Shown: positions 35,187-53,319 of the stretch, piece by piece | Layout: every line of letters starts with the position of its first letter | Position numbering within the stretch: the first letter of the stretch is position 1 | From: Entophlyctis helioformis | Lineage: Eukaryota; Chytridiomycota; Chytridiomycetes; Chytridiales; Chytriomycetaceae | DNA: 64,000 nucleotides | Direction: 5' to 3' | Assembly (NCBI GenBank): GCA_025526915.1 | Contig: JAHLKH010000026.1 | Location: 124,001-188,000 of the forward strand | Made by a program: the position numbers and the translations under genes | Notes under the pieces: model-generated | Seen by the model: the letters and a program-made list of their open reading frames with translations, nothing else | The model's database searches: none | What the model was told of the DNA's origin: nothing

Positions 35187-37123
35187 ATGGCAACTGGCGC
35201 TGCCGAGCACAGTGGTGGCGGGGCGACGGCCTTCGCAGAGACCAAGAGCGCCACCACAGAGGACACCGACATGTTTCTGTCTTTCAGGCGCCACGACTTT
35301 CTTGCAGACTCGTTCGCACCCGTTGGCTTCGTTGCAGCACGCAAGCATCTACCGGTGGACCAGTTCAAGCACGACCTACACGGAACGCTTCGAGTGCTCA
35401 AGACCGAGCTCGTCGAGCTCATCAACAACGACTATGCGCAGTTCATTTCGCTCTCAACCAACCTTGTCGGCGTCGACAGCATGATATCCGACCTCAAGAA
35501 GCCGCTGTCTCGCATCCAGGCCAATGTCGAGGTGTGTGTTTGTGAATGCCAGTGTGGCGGCGGCCACATTCAGCTCGACCACCACAAACGGCGCAGCTTA
35601 TAATTCCAGCGGTCGAGGTTCTATTCCCAGATCTGGAGCTGGACTGACTGATGCCGATGGGCTCTCCGTCGCATGGCGGATCTTTAACGACAGACCGTCC
35701 AAGGCGCCATTGATGGTGTCATTGACCGACTCGAGACGGGTCTGCAAAAGCGTGCACTTGTCCGAACCAAAAAGGCAGCGTTGGAGGTCTTTCTCAGCAT
35801 CCACGAGTCGCTTGAAAAGGTCCAGGCAGTCATCGACTCATCTGCGGCAGGATCTGCATCTGGCTCGTCAGACGACATGGACGAGAAGCTGCTTGAGCGT
35901 GTTGCCATCGAGTACAACCAGCTCCGCTACCTTGTTTCTCGCGGCCAAAACCTGGCGTTTGTCTCCAATATCGCATGGGTATGTTTACAGCCAGCATCCA
36001 TGATCCTCACGCGTGCTCTGCGGGCTGTACTGCATTGTTTACATATTTACTCTTGCATGTACGCTGCGTCATGTGCGCTGCATCATGTGCGCTGCTGGAT
36101 GCATCTGAGCAGAGAATCGAAAATATCAAGAATACGCTCGTGTCTACGCTTTCCAACTATGTGCGGCAAGGGTACACGACCCTCTCAGTCGACCCGTCAA
36201 ACGCCAGTGCCGCATCTTCATTGCTGCAAACACTACGTGTTTTTGTGCTCATCGATCGCGTTGGCGACGCCTTGAATGTCTTTGACGAGTGTATTCTTGG
36301 GCCATTTGTTGATGAGGTAAGTCGTGTAGACTTCACGTGGATGCCACGTCTGCTGTAGCCTTGACTCGTGTTGGATTGTGTGACAGAGCATTCGCGCAGA
36401 TTCTGTTGATCTTGCTGGTGTCTCGACTCCTACCGGAACACCGGTCGCTCAGAGCTCAAATCCGCTGCAAGACATGCTCGACCGTGTCTTGATGTTTGTT
36501 ACGACGCGATGTTCCCGTATCTATGACATCACAACAGTTGCGTTCAAAGGAACCCACTACGATCTGCTGGCCAACACCATCTGGACTCGAATTATCACAG
36601 CTATTGTCACGAAGCTGCCCATCATCTTCAATGCGGGCATTCCAAGCATCTTCCATGGCAACTACCAGACGGCCATGGCGTTTGTGTGTGAGTTTGAACG
36701 CATGTGCAAAAGCCGCGACGCTCTGCGCAGTCTCCGAAACAGTCAGCCCTATTCGGACTTTATGCGTAAATGGCAGCTCTCCATCTACTTCCAGATACGG
36801 TAGGTGCATTTCTCACTTGCTGTACAGAAACGACTCCACAGACTGGCTGGTCAAGTCTGTTGATGGCACTGATGCCATCACTCTTAGGCACAACGAGATT
36901 GCCGTCAAGTTCGAGACGGCAATTGCCATTGGCCGCGAGCCGCGCGATCCTATCGAGAATGGCAGTCTGCCTACCTTTGGCGGCGCTAGCCTACAACTCA
37001 AAGCTAGTGTGGCATTGATTCAGGCACTTTCGCGATGCTGGGACGATACCGTCTACCTTGGGTCTCTTTCGCACCGTTTCTGGCGCTTCACGCTTCAGGT
37101 AAGCACCGCTCTATATGCATTCA

Positions 37124-37157
<34 letters not shown>

Positions 37158-38519
37158 CTGCTGTCAATCGCCGGAACAGTTGTTAACGCCGCATCTTCAA
37201 CCAGTTGATCTCTCGCTACTCTGATTGGCTGCACAAGGCCATTTCAGATGAGCTTCAATCTGGTCCTCCATCAAAGAATGGCATGGGATCAACAGCGCAG
37301 TTGAATGCAAGTGCAGAGGTGTGTCACGCTGCTCTTTGATATCCGCATCTATGCTGTGCGCTCATCAATGCAGAGCCAACAGTCTTCAGAGTCGATATCT
37401 GCAAATGCAAGCACGAGCCAGACGTTCCTTGCTTCGTCATCTTCAATTTCTGCTGCCGGTGGGCTCGGAGGTATCAGCGATGATGCCTTTGCCAAGCAAA
37501 CACTTGGATTCCACAGCGACATGCTCCAGATCCGCGACGATGCAAGTATCTACCACACAAGACCGCTGCGACACGCTCAATCTCCCCACACTGACTCTTT
37601 GCACAGATTATGCTGCTCTACACGCTCCAGATTGCACCAAAGCTTCCTGCCGGTTCAACCGACAATCCAATCCTTCTTGGTGAATATCTGCAATCACTTG
37701 CCCCCGTTCCGATGGCTGAGCCGGCTAACACACTGGCTGCTCAGATTCCCTCACGCTTGCTTTGGACGAGATCCAGTCTGCAATGCCTGAGCTGAACGAC
37801 CGGATTGTCTCCCACTTCACACGCAAGTGTGTCGAGCCTCTGCGGAGCAGCGTCAAGAACATTCCTGGCCTTTACCGGCGAACCAACAAGGAGGTGCGAT
37901 GGCGTGGCCTGGACATTCACGAGTGGGTAGCGTTGGCGAGGCACTGACACCGTGAAACCCGACATGGACCGATGCGTTCGTTAGACTCCGACAAAGTGCT
38001 CCTACTTTGTGCCGGCGATCTTCAGACCACTGACGACGTTTGTGCATGCCAACTACGAGCGTCTGGACCGCCGCTTGGTGGATGATTGGCAGGATGCTGT
38101 TGCCAGAGCCGTAACCCACCAGTAGGTCGATTGCCGTCAGAGTCCATGCGCTTGTTGAGTCGTACTCAGCAAGCAATTCACGGCAGATATCTCGAGCAAG
38201 TCAAGGAAACACTCGCGTCCGTGCGTGCTATTGAAGAGTCCCTCAAGCGCCTCAAGAAGGTCAAGAAGGCAACGACGACCGCATCAGCTGGCGAAGACGC
38301 GCTTTCAGATGACGACAAGATCCGCTTGCAGATCTTCCTGGACGCTCAGCAGTACGGCGTTGAGGTCAGTGGATCACTGCTCGCTTGCAGACTTGCTATT
38401 AGCCGACGGCTCACCGACTCGTTGCCTGGGGTACGCCCACACAGCTCACTCAACTTGGCGTTGAGTGCAACAGCATTCCCAGCTACGTTGAGCTGATGCA
38501 AATCGTTTCGGCGAAATGA
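35187..38519 (+). CDS. COG2: COG2, conserved oligomeric Golgi complex subunit 2
   Basis: Twelve exons: 35187-35531, 35694-35978, 36113-36316, 36387-36799, 36828-37098, 37205-37318, 37374-37541, 37607-37679, 37745-37893, 37985-38121, 38187-38364, 38445-38519; 803 residues. Diagnostic segments: FRRHDFLADSFAPVGFV with LKTELVELINNDYAQF and STNLVGVDSMI at the N-terminus (the COG2 vesicle-tether domain), KWQLSIYFQIR mid-protein, then IPGLYRRTNKE, FRPLTTFVHANYERL, THQYLEQVKETLASV and the basic ESLKRLKK plus SDDDKIRLQIFLD end. COG2 belongs to lobe A of the COG tether, which recycles Golgi glycosyltransferases. Unusual splicing: the intron at 36800-36827 is only 28 nt, and the one at 37542-37606 is GC-AG. 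Intron 37099-37204 holds a CAGC microsatellite. Confidence 0.92.
37127..37157 (+). repeat. (CAGC)n microsatellite in a COG2 intron
   Basis: Seven to eight CAGC/GCCA units within intron 37099-37204. Confidence 0.85.
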
Positions 38520-38589
38520 AATTTTTGACCCATTTATCAAACTACAATCGACGGCACTCGACTGCTGAGCCGCACCAACACACCTGCTC

Positions 38590-39226
38590 ATGGTCAACTT
38601 TGACATTGGCGTTGGCCCGCCCGCCACCTACATCCCGCCGTCATGGCCGTCGCTTGCGTGGGTTGCGGGACCACAGCCCATCTTCAGCACAGCGCCGGTC
38701 CTGTGGTACCGAGAAGGTTTGTTTGTGCAAGCGCACACATGCCCAGGGTGATTTTCGTCGGTGCCCGTTTGGCGGCCGCAAACAATGCTGACGGGCTTGG
38801 CCGCCGTGCACTTGCTTGGACAGATATGCTCTTCTTCATCATGCTCTGGACCATCGTCGTCTTCTTTGCCGTCTTCACGATCGCTGGCCTGGTAGCGCTC
38901 CTAATGTTCCATCGGCACAGAGCTGGCCTCTTTCTGCTGATCGGATTCGCAGTGTATGGTGTGTCTATTGGGGCTGCCTCTGGAGCCATTGTTGGTACGT
39001 CGAGCGCATTCTTGTGGCCCTGCTCGAGCGCATCAAGGCACATGCGACACTGCTGACCTCCATGCATCCATGCATGTGCATGGCTTACATAGGCGCAATG
39101 CTGTCTTCCTTTTATGTAACTGGGTTCCTGAGCATGCCCACATGGGTTCCGCTGGCATGGGCGATCATACAGGCAGGCATCGCCGCCATATTCTCGTTCT
39201 CCAAGATCTCCATGAATGCTGCCTGA
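38590..39226 (+). CDS. TMEM170-like small membrane protein
   Basis: Three exons: 38590-38716, 38824-38994, 39093-39226; introns 107 and 98 nt; 143 residues. A Pro-rich N-terminus (ATYIPPSWPSLAWVAGP, then STAPVLWYRE) is followed by three hydrophobic spans: LFFIMLWTIVVFFAVFTIAG, AGLFLLIGFAVYGVSIGAA and WVPLAWAIIQAGIAAIF. Length, topology and the WYR-E-DMLFF entry to the first span fit fungal TMEM170 proteins, which shape ER sheets and the nuclear envelope. The family call rests on pattern and not on alignment. The ATG sits 70 bases after the COG2 stop, so the two genes are tandem and very close. Confidence 0.7.
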
Positions 39227-39423
39227 AGTGTGGCCTAGTTGGCCGTGTTGTAAATACATACATATGCCAGTCTTGCAAGTCGGCATGGGCGATCGGGCGT
39301 GCGAATGCTGCAGGCTCTGCCAGTTCAAGATGCACTTTGTTGGCATGCCCAGGCCGCCTATCGACGCCGTGTTGCTCTCGTCGCGCCGCCGCGGCTTGCC
39401 CAACCATCAATCGAACGGCTGTG

Positions 39424-42164
<2,741 letters not shown>

Positions 42165-42261
42165 GCTGGCAGTTGGTTGGCAGCCAGGACCGGCCAACTG
42201 CGCCACCATCCATCCCATTCATGCCGTGCGGCACTTCAATTCCTCGCAAGCTGCCTTCTGA

Positions 42262-42942
42262 ATGAACATCGGCATGCCCAACCTTGCGTCGTTCTTTGCG
42301 GAAGCAACTGGCTTTGCAGTAGGTGTGCATAGCGCAGTCTCTCCTGGCTGCCAGCCTGCCCTCTGGACGCTGGCTGCTCAACTTGACGCACTCACCGTCA
42401 GCGCCGTCGAACCTGATTATGCCACACCAGTTGGCGCCAGTGCGGATCGCACCAAGTTTGGCAACAAGGTGCTGATGTGGTACATCCAGAACACATCCTC
42501 CTTGCCCGTCTTCCCAGTGAACCCCGTAAGTGCACGGCCAGCTGTGCCACGGGCTGCGCTGCTGCACCCTGCCTCGGCATGCCATGGCCAGCCGCTATGG
42601 ACGCTGCATCGCCCACTGAAGTACTCACTCACCACCACCACAACCACCACACTGTAGAAATCACCCGAGATCGAGGGCATTCCCACCATCGCATCGCTGT
42701 CGGCGCTTGCTCACCCAGCAAGCACATCCGTCTCGATCATCACCCCTCCCCATGTCACCACGTCGGTGCTCAAGCAGGCCGTCGAGCTGGGCGTGCGCAA
42801 CGTGTGGTTGCAACCCGGATCCGAGTCTGCCGAGGGCGTCCAGTTCGCTCGCGACCACGGCCTCAACGTGATTGACGGCGGCGCATGCATTCTCGTTCAA
42901 GGCCAGGCTGCTCTGCAGGCCTCCAAGGGTGCCAAGATGTGA
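42262..42942 (+). CDS. CoA-binding (YccU-type Rossmann) domain protein
   Basis: Three exons: 42262-42322, 42431-42525, 42658-42942; 146 residues. Splicing joins ATGFAV to VGASADRTKFGNKVL, giving the Gly-rich CoA/nucleotide loop G-A-S-x-D-x-x-K-x-G-N-K-V. It continues WYIQNTSSLPVFPVNP, KSPEIEGIPTIASLSAL, SIITPPHVTTSVLKQAVELG, VRNVWLQPGSES and a C-terminal DGGACILV with the conserved Cys. This is the full-length CoA-binding domain as found in bacterial YccU and stand-alone fungal proteins. The physiological reaction is unknown; roles in CoA storage or redox protection have been proposed for relatives. The gene follows VMA2 by 97 bases on the same strand and converges on PKC1. Confidence 0.85.
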
Positions 42943-43089
42943 AGGGCTCGATAGGATGCAACAGTGTGGCTTTTGTTGTGAATTCACAAATGCAATGCAG
43001 TCTGTCGTGGACCGCCTCGGACGGAATGAATGGAGGAGAATGGGACCGGCGTGATGGTGATGGTGTTGGTGTTATGGTGGTGGATAGTT

Positions 43090-47649
<4,560 letters not shown>

Positions 47650-48650
47650 CTGGAGTGAGGATGGGAGGGGGAGAGAGTGAGTGAGTGCAGTCCATGTGCA
47701 CGGTGTGCGAGGATTGGTAGGCGGGCATCAAGGGGATCGAGGGGTGGGCCAGGCCAGGCGAGGCGAGGCGAGGCAGAGCAGCATCGCCACCACCGCCACG
47801 GGCAGCAGCCGCAGTGGCAGGAGCAGTGGCAGGAGCAGTGGCAGTTGCCGCTCGTTGGCACCGCGGGCAGAGAGCCAAGGCCGACGAGAGGGCAGCCAAG
47901 AGGGCAGCCAAGAGGGCAGCCAAGAGGGCCGACGAGAGGGCAGACTGGTGGCAGACTAGAGGCAGGGCAGCCTGGTTGGTTGTCTGCACGGTGGCTGTGA
48001 GCAGGCCGTGAGCAGGCTGGTCGGGCGGACCGAGCGGACCGAGCGGAGGACCAGAGGCCGGCTGGCAGTGCAAGCGAGGGCGGCTCGCAGCGAGTGGCCG
48101 GTGGCTGGCAGGCAGGCAGACTGGCAGGCAGGCAGAGAGAGCGAGAGAGCGAGACAGACAGACAGACAGACAGACTGGCACAGCGACTGGCAGAGAGAGC
48201 GAGACAGACAGACACAGACAGACACAGTGACAGACACAGTGACAGACACGCACCATGTTGCTGTGCCGTGTGAGGAGTGTCTGAGTGAGAGTGTCTGCGT
48301 GTGAGTGTCTGCGTGTGCGTGGGTGTCTGCGTGTGAGTGGTTGAGTGGGTGTCTGCGTGTGGTTGTCTGTGTGGCGACTGCTGCTACTGCTGCTGTCCGT
48401 TGACTGTCCCTTGACTGACTGTCCGTTGACTGTCCGCTGGCTGTCCACTGACTGTCCGTTGACACTCCCGTTGACACTCCCGATGGAGGCTGCTTGGTGG
48501 CTGCTGGTCGCAAAGGTGGGTGAGTGAGCAACGAAATCTCGGCATGCGTTGTCGCCGCGCGTCGTGCTTTATTGAGTGCACACGCTCGCTCCCGCTCTTC
48601 CATCCTTCCCCTCTCTCGCTCCCGCTCTTCCATCCTTCCCTTCTCTCTAC
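47650..48650. other. PKC1 5' region and intergenic spacer, repeat-rich
   Basis: About 1 kb without a supportable gene, although one intron and the first PKC1 exon probably lie here. It holds a minisatellite of AGAGGGCAGCCA units (about 47887-47945), a GACA/GACACA-rich stretch (about 48150-48250), a TGTCTGCG-rich stretch (48285-48370) and GTTGACTGTCC-like units (48400-48480). The open frames through these tracts have repeat-derived composition. Confidence 0.5.
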
Positions 48651-51526
48651 TCACAGCCCCACTCCCACTCCCACTCCCACTCCCACTCCCACTCCCGCAC
48701 GCACTCGCACGAGCAGGCAGTAGTCCAGCCACTCGCGCCGCCCTGGCACAAACAGCAGCCGTTGCAGCGTCGCCGTGCGGCTGCTGTCCAGGAACCCCAC
48801 GCACTGCACCGTCGCCCACGTCGCCCGGTCGTGCACATACTGAGGCTCGTCTGCCTGCCCGTCATACCCCCGTCATACCTCCCGTCCCCGTCATACTCCA
48901 CCCCCTGACCCTGACCCTGACCCTGACCCTCCTCGCCGGCTCGTGTCAATCAGATAGTCACACTCGTCCAGCCCAACCTGTCCGGCCGCGTGCAATGCAG
49001 CAATGTCAGCGCGTCATCATCGCTCGTGTGTTAGCTCTCGGACGCGGCCCGCTCACAGCCACCACTCTCGCCCCACTCACATAGCGGTCCATCTCTTCCC
49101 GATTCTGGTCATTGACTCCCTCCACCGCCTCGCGAAAGAACCGCTTCTGCCGCCGCTCGAGGAACGAGTAGCTGGCAATGTGGCCCTTGGCAAGAACCGC
49201 TTCCAGCACCGCCTGCTGCTCCGCATCCTGCTGAAAGTACTTGGGCAGCAGCCCGCGGAACCCGCTCCGCACAAACCGCAGGCGCATCCCCACGGGCAGG
49301 AAATAGTGCGACGGGAACCGGTACCACTCCTTGCCAACACACACATTCACCGGCCGTCGAAGCTGCTGTGCAATCGACACCGTGGTGTCGCCGGCCTTGT
49401 CGCTGCTGCCGCCGCTGCTGCCGCCGCTGCTCCTGTCGCTCGACTCCTCGTCGGCGCGGATGCCATGAACGAGCGTCTCATTCCCTGCCGGTGGCGGCGT
49501 GCGCTCCAGAGACGACACCGGAAGGGGTGCACTGCCGAGGAGCGGATAAATGTCAAGCGGTGCATGGTAGTGCGCATAGTTGGCGCTGATCCGCAGCATC
49601 GACACCGCGACAAACGCGACCAGAAACACTGCTGGAAAGATGCGCGAAAAGCGCGTCGACCATGGCTGCATCCATCGCCATCGCCATCGCCATTTGGAGG
49701 CATGGACGAGCAAGACGAGTCAGAGCACGCACTTGCAAAAGTCACATGTACCATAGCCTATGCCAGAACCAGAACCAGTTCCAGTGCCAGTGCCAACTTA
49801 CACTCCATGTCTTGCTTTGAATCACCAGTGTTTCCAAGACGCCTTGTGCCAGGTAGAGCCCCACCGCTGCACAGAAACACAGCATCGGGAACGCAACATA
49901 CATGAAGCGCTCTTCCTTGTGCGGCTGCATCGTAAACACCGCCAGCCACACGTAAAAGGGCGATAGGCGGATGGCCACCTTGAGTGTCCTTGGAGCCAGG
50001 CGGGCCACGTTCCCTGTGACAAGCGACGGGGACACGACCGTGGCGAGGATCTGCAGAGTAGCAGCCACATCATGTCAACACCCCCCAAACTCACAACCAA
50101 CAGGGATGGACAGCAAGTGCAAGCGAACATCGCTCACAGAAACCCAGATGCAAACGTACCAGAACAGGCAGGCTCCAGATCGCAGCCAGATACGCCACGT
50201 TAAAGTTGATTAGGCCGTTGGCAATGTAAAAGTACCATGGCTCCGTGCCATAAATGTCCGGTCCGCGCTCGTCGCCTCCAAACACATTGTACAGCACAAT
50301 GTTCAGTGACGCAAAGACCCATCTCCCGTAAAACAGATGGTCCAGCACAAGCAGAGGAGCCTGGTGGTGGGCACCGACGCGCACGACCGCAACCGTTAAA
50401 CCCCACCAACCAAAGCGTCTTGGTCAGCTGGCCAATCACTTGACAATCTCGGCAATTCAAGCAAGCCACATGTCTCGCGTACGAACCAGCACGCCCACAG
50501 CTGCCATGAGCGATCCCTCAATCATGCGGCGCACGTTGGACATGCGCTGCTTCATGGCCAGATGCTCGAGCACAAACGGCAGGATCAAAGCGCCTGCAAA
50601 CGGCCATCCCCAGAGCGTCCCGATCGCCGACAAGACGACGTAGCCCCACGTGTTCTTTCTTGACGGCGGCTGCAGGAAAATGGCAAACGCCCACGTGGCT
50701 GCATACATGGCAAACGTCGACGGCAGAAACGAGCTGGACGCGATGAACATGCCTGGACTGCCGAGAAGGATAATGAGCGTGTAAAGAGCTACGCGCGGAT
50801 GCACATTCTCTGCAACGGCCTGGAACATGACTGCTTCTGTGAATGCCGACGCCATGGCCAGCACCATGCGTGTCAGATAAAACACATGGATCTGTCCGTG
50901 CCGGCAGGAGCAAAAGCAATGAGAAGACGCTTGGATGCAGATCATGGGCTATGGCAGGGCACGGAGCGCGCATCCGTTGCGTACCTTGCTGTTGGCAAAG
51001 CCAAACTCAAAGAGACCGCCAATCACGGCGTGCAGGCTGATGTACCCCCATGAGCGGATCGCAAACTGCGGTGCATATTCCCAAGTCTGCAAGCCCGTGC
51101 CGTACTGCAAATAATGCATGGGCTCCCAGTAGTTGAAGACCTCGTCGCAGTCTGTGTGGCGAGCATGCATGCCTGTGAGCCAGCTGGCTGTCCAAGTGTG
51201 CCATGCAAGCACAACGCCGCGAGATCGCCCATGGCTGCACCTTGGATGTTGGAGTAGATGGCAGCCAACAGACGAGCAATGGCCAAGAGCTTGAAGGCGT
51301 CTTGGAACGATGGGCACCACGGATGGTCGAGAGTGGCTACCGGCGTGACCATGCCGCCCATTCCCATTCTGGGGACAGTGTTGACTGCTGCTGCATCTGT
51401 CTTGTTGCGGCCGTTGATGCCGTTGCTGCTGGCGTGGCTGCTGTGAGCGGCAAGCGCATCGTGCCTGGGTCCACACGAGTACGGCGCAGTCCAGAGCTGC
51501 TTGTCAAAAGGCATGCATGTATGCAT
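48651..51526 (-). CDS. ALG9: ALG9-type alpha-1,2-mannosyltransferase
   Basis: Eight exons: 51526-51241, 51151-50985, 50891-50487, 50360-50160, 50050-49802, 49665-49081, 48977-48897, 48854-48651; 725 residues. The glycosyltransferase family 22 signature is clear: NIQDCDEVFNYWEPMHYL, TWEYAPQFAIRSWGY, SSSFLPSTFAMYAA, GTLWGWPFAGALILPF, APLLVLDHLFYGRW, ASLNIVLYNVFGG, DIYGTEPWYFYIANGL, MQPHKEERFMY, VNVCVGKEWYRFPSHYF, ECDYLIDTSRR and VQCVGFLDSSRT. Alg9 adds two mannoses to the dolichol-linked oligosaccharide in the ER lumen. Many hydrophobic spans fit a multipass ER protein. The ATG at 51526 is preferred over one at 51677, which would leave no room for the divergent neighbour. Two hexanucleotide repeats are coding: one gives a GSGSGS insert (48903-48931), the other a GVGVGV tail. 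Confidence 0.93.
48655..48698 (-). repeat. Coding (GTGGGA)n at the ALG9 C-terminus
   Basis: Six to seven hexanucleotide units in frame give a Gly-Val dipeptide tail directly before the ALG9 stop. Confidence 0.85.
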
Positions 51527-51681
51527 GTCCCACCAGCACCAGCACCAGCACCAGCACCAGCACCAGCACCAGCAACGCTCCTCACCCCTTTGCGTCAGCG
51601 GCAGTGGCGGCAGTGGTCGTGGTGGTGGTGGCCGTTGTCGTCGTCTTGGTGGTCCGTTTGGCGTCTTTGCGAGCCATCGCA
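51527..51681. promoter_or_regulatory. Divergent ALG9/NEPRO-like promoter built on a CACCAG repeat
   Basis: Only 155 bases separate the two start codons, and a pure (CACCAG)n array fills about 51531-51574. The rest is GTGG-rich. The repeat lies where at least one 5' UTR or core promoter must be. Confidence 0.55.
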
Positions 51682-53160
51682 ATGTTGGATCTTGGGCAAC
51701 GAACGACATTTGTTGGTGCAGCGGCCACCAGAGCAGAGGCGGCAGCAGCAAGTGACACCGGCACGAGCCACGACAGCGTGCCCGTGCAGGTGTCGGCGAC
51801 TCAGTTTGACCTGCTGCAGCCCTACCGCCAAGTCCTGGCTGCCAAGCGCTTCTGGCGAGAGTTCTTTCTGTTTGACCGGCTCCAGCACAAAAACGCTCTC
51901 CAGCACCGCTCGTCGGTCCATCGGCGCAAGGCTGTCCAGGTACATCCCGCTGTGCAGGCATGCGGTTGGCGATGGCTGCCGTGCCGTCCTCTCGCTGACC
52001 ATTGTGCCAATCACGGCTGGATCTCAAGGTGCAGCGCATCGTGAGGCGACTCAAGGAGCTTGAGCTCGAGACCTTGCTACCAGAGCGCGCCAAGGCGACC
52101 ACCAAAGCGTATGTGCGTGTGTGTGCGCATGTGTATGGCGTCCTGCTCTGCCCTCCATCAAGGTTCCACCTGACTCACACTCGCCTTCTTGCAGATCAGC
52201 ACCAAGCAAGTCAGGAACGCTTTCGCGAGAGAAGCAGAGCGTCCATGTGTTTCCGATCCTGCTGAGACTCGTGGGCGGGTATGCTCTCCTGCGCAAGGCA
52301 AGTGGGCCATGCTGCGATGGACGATCATCCGCAGGACACGGACTAACGACGGGCATGCCCCTCACAGCTCATTGATTCCATCGAAGAGGCGTACCTGCAA
52401 GTTGTCCGCTTGGCCTGCCGCACGGCCGCAACGCCAGGACTAACACGGCACTCGTCTGCATGGCATCCCAACAGAGCCTACCACATGGTGGCAAGCCAGA
52501 CGTACTTCATGTCCACGTCTCTGACCTTTTGTGCGATCCTGGCACGCATGCATTTTCTGGTCAAGCACGAGCTCAAGGAGCTGGAGGGGCTATACGATCT
52601 GGTGTGGTCCTGGGCACAGACGGTCGACGAGATCCACCTGCCGACCTATGCCGCCCAGTTGCCACCTATCCTTGCGTCAGCGGTTCTCGCCGCGCCACGA
52701 CACGCTGATCATGGCCAACATGACGCCATGGCAGCATTGAAGCAGCAGTCGGCCTCTTCCCTCGCCGACATGGGTGATGATGGTGATGGTGGCGATGATG
52801 ATCAAGAGAGAGAGGAGAGAGACGGCAATCTTGGATCAGCAGCAGCAGGTGCAGCAGATGCTGTGCTCGCCCTCGAGCAAGAGGCGGATGTGTCCAATGC
52901 GTTCTGGTCGAGTGGTTTCCAAGAGCCCAGCGAGCATGCCTGGGAGCACAGACAAGGAGCAGAGGCCGGGTTACCCCAGCCAGCATCACAAGCATCGTCC
53001 AGTGCCAAGCGGAAACAGACGCACAAGCCGGTTGGGACCGCCGAGACAAAGCGACTCAAAACTACAGCCACCAAGACCAAGCCAGCCAAGCTTGCCAGCC
53101 AAAAAGCCAGCGAATCAGGGATGCGATGATGAGATTGACGACATCTTTGGGGGACTATAA
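51682..53160 (+). CDS. NEPRO-like (DUF4477-type) nucleolar protein
   Basis: Four exons: 51682-51939, 52029-52108, 52195-52297, 52368-53160. The N-terminal part reads [58 protein letters not shown]. This E-x-x-x-L-x-R-L-x-x-K-N-x-x-Q-H-R-S arrangement resembles the N-terminal domain shared by NEPRO and fungal relatives, which are tied to RNase MRP and pre-rRNA processing. A hydrophobic segment ([19 protein letters not shown]) and an acidic then Lys-rich tail follow. The uninterrupted frame stops at 53129, but removing one A from the A5 run near 53102 yields an end in [11 protein letters not shown], a tail common in nucleolar proteins, so 53160 is taken as the end. The intron at 52298-52367 is GC-AG. 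The family assignment is tentative. Confidence 0.62.
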
Positions 53161-53319
53161 AACGGTTGTTATTGAATGGAAACGCGGGAGATGCAGACAG
53201 ATGCAGATGCTCAGAACGGGAGAGAACGGGAGAGAACGGGAGAAAAGAGGAGCAGGATGAGGGCGACAGACGCGACGCGACGCACAAAAGATCGAGATGC
53301 AATCGTCGTGGGATCGTGT

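Noticed and set aside
48150..48480. GACA/GTCTG-rich tracts considered as a CRISPR-like or satellite array
   Set aside because: Units are short, contiguous and irregular, without spacers; this is simple-sequence DNA.
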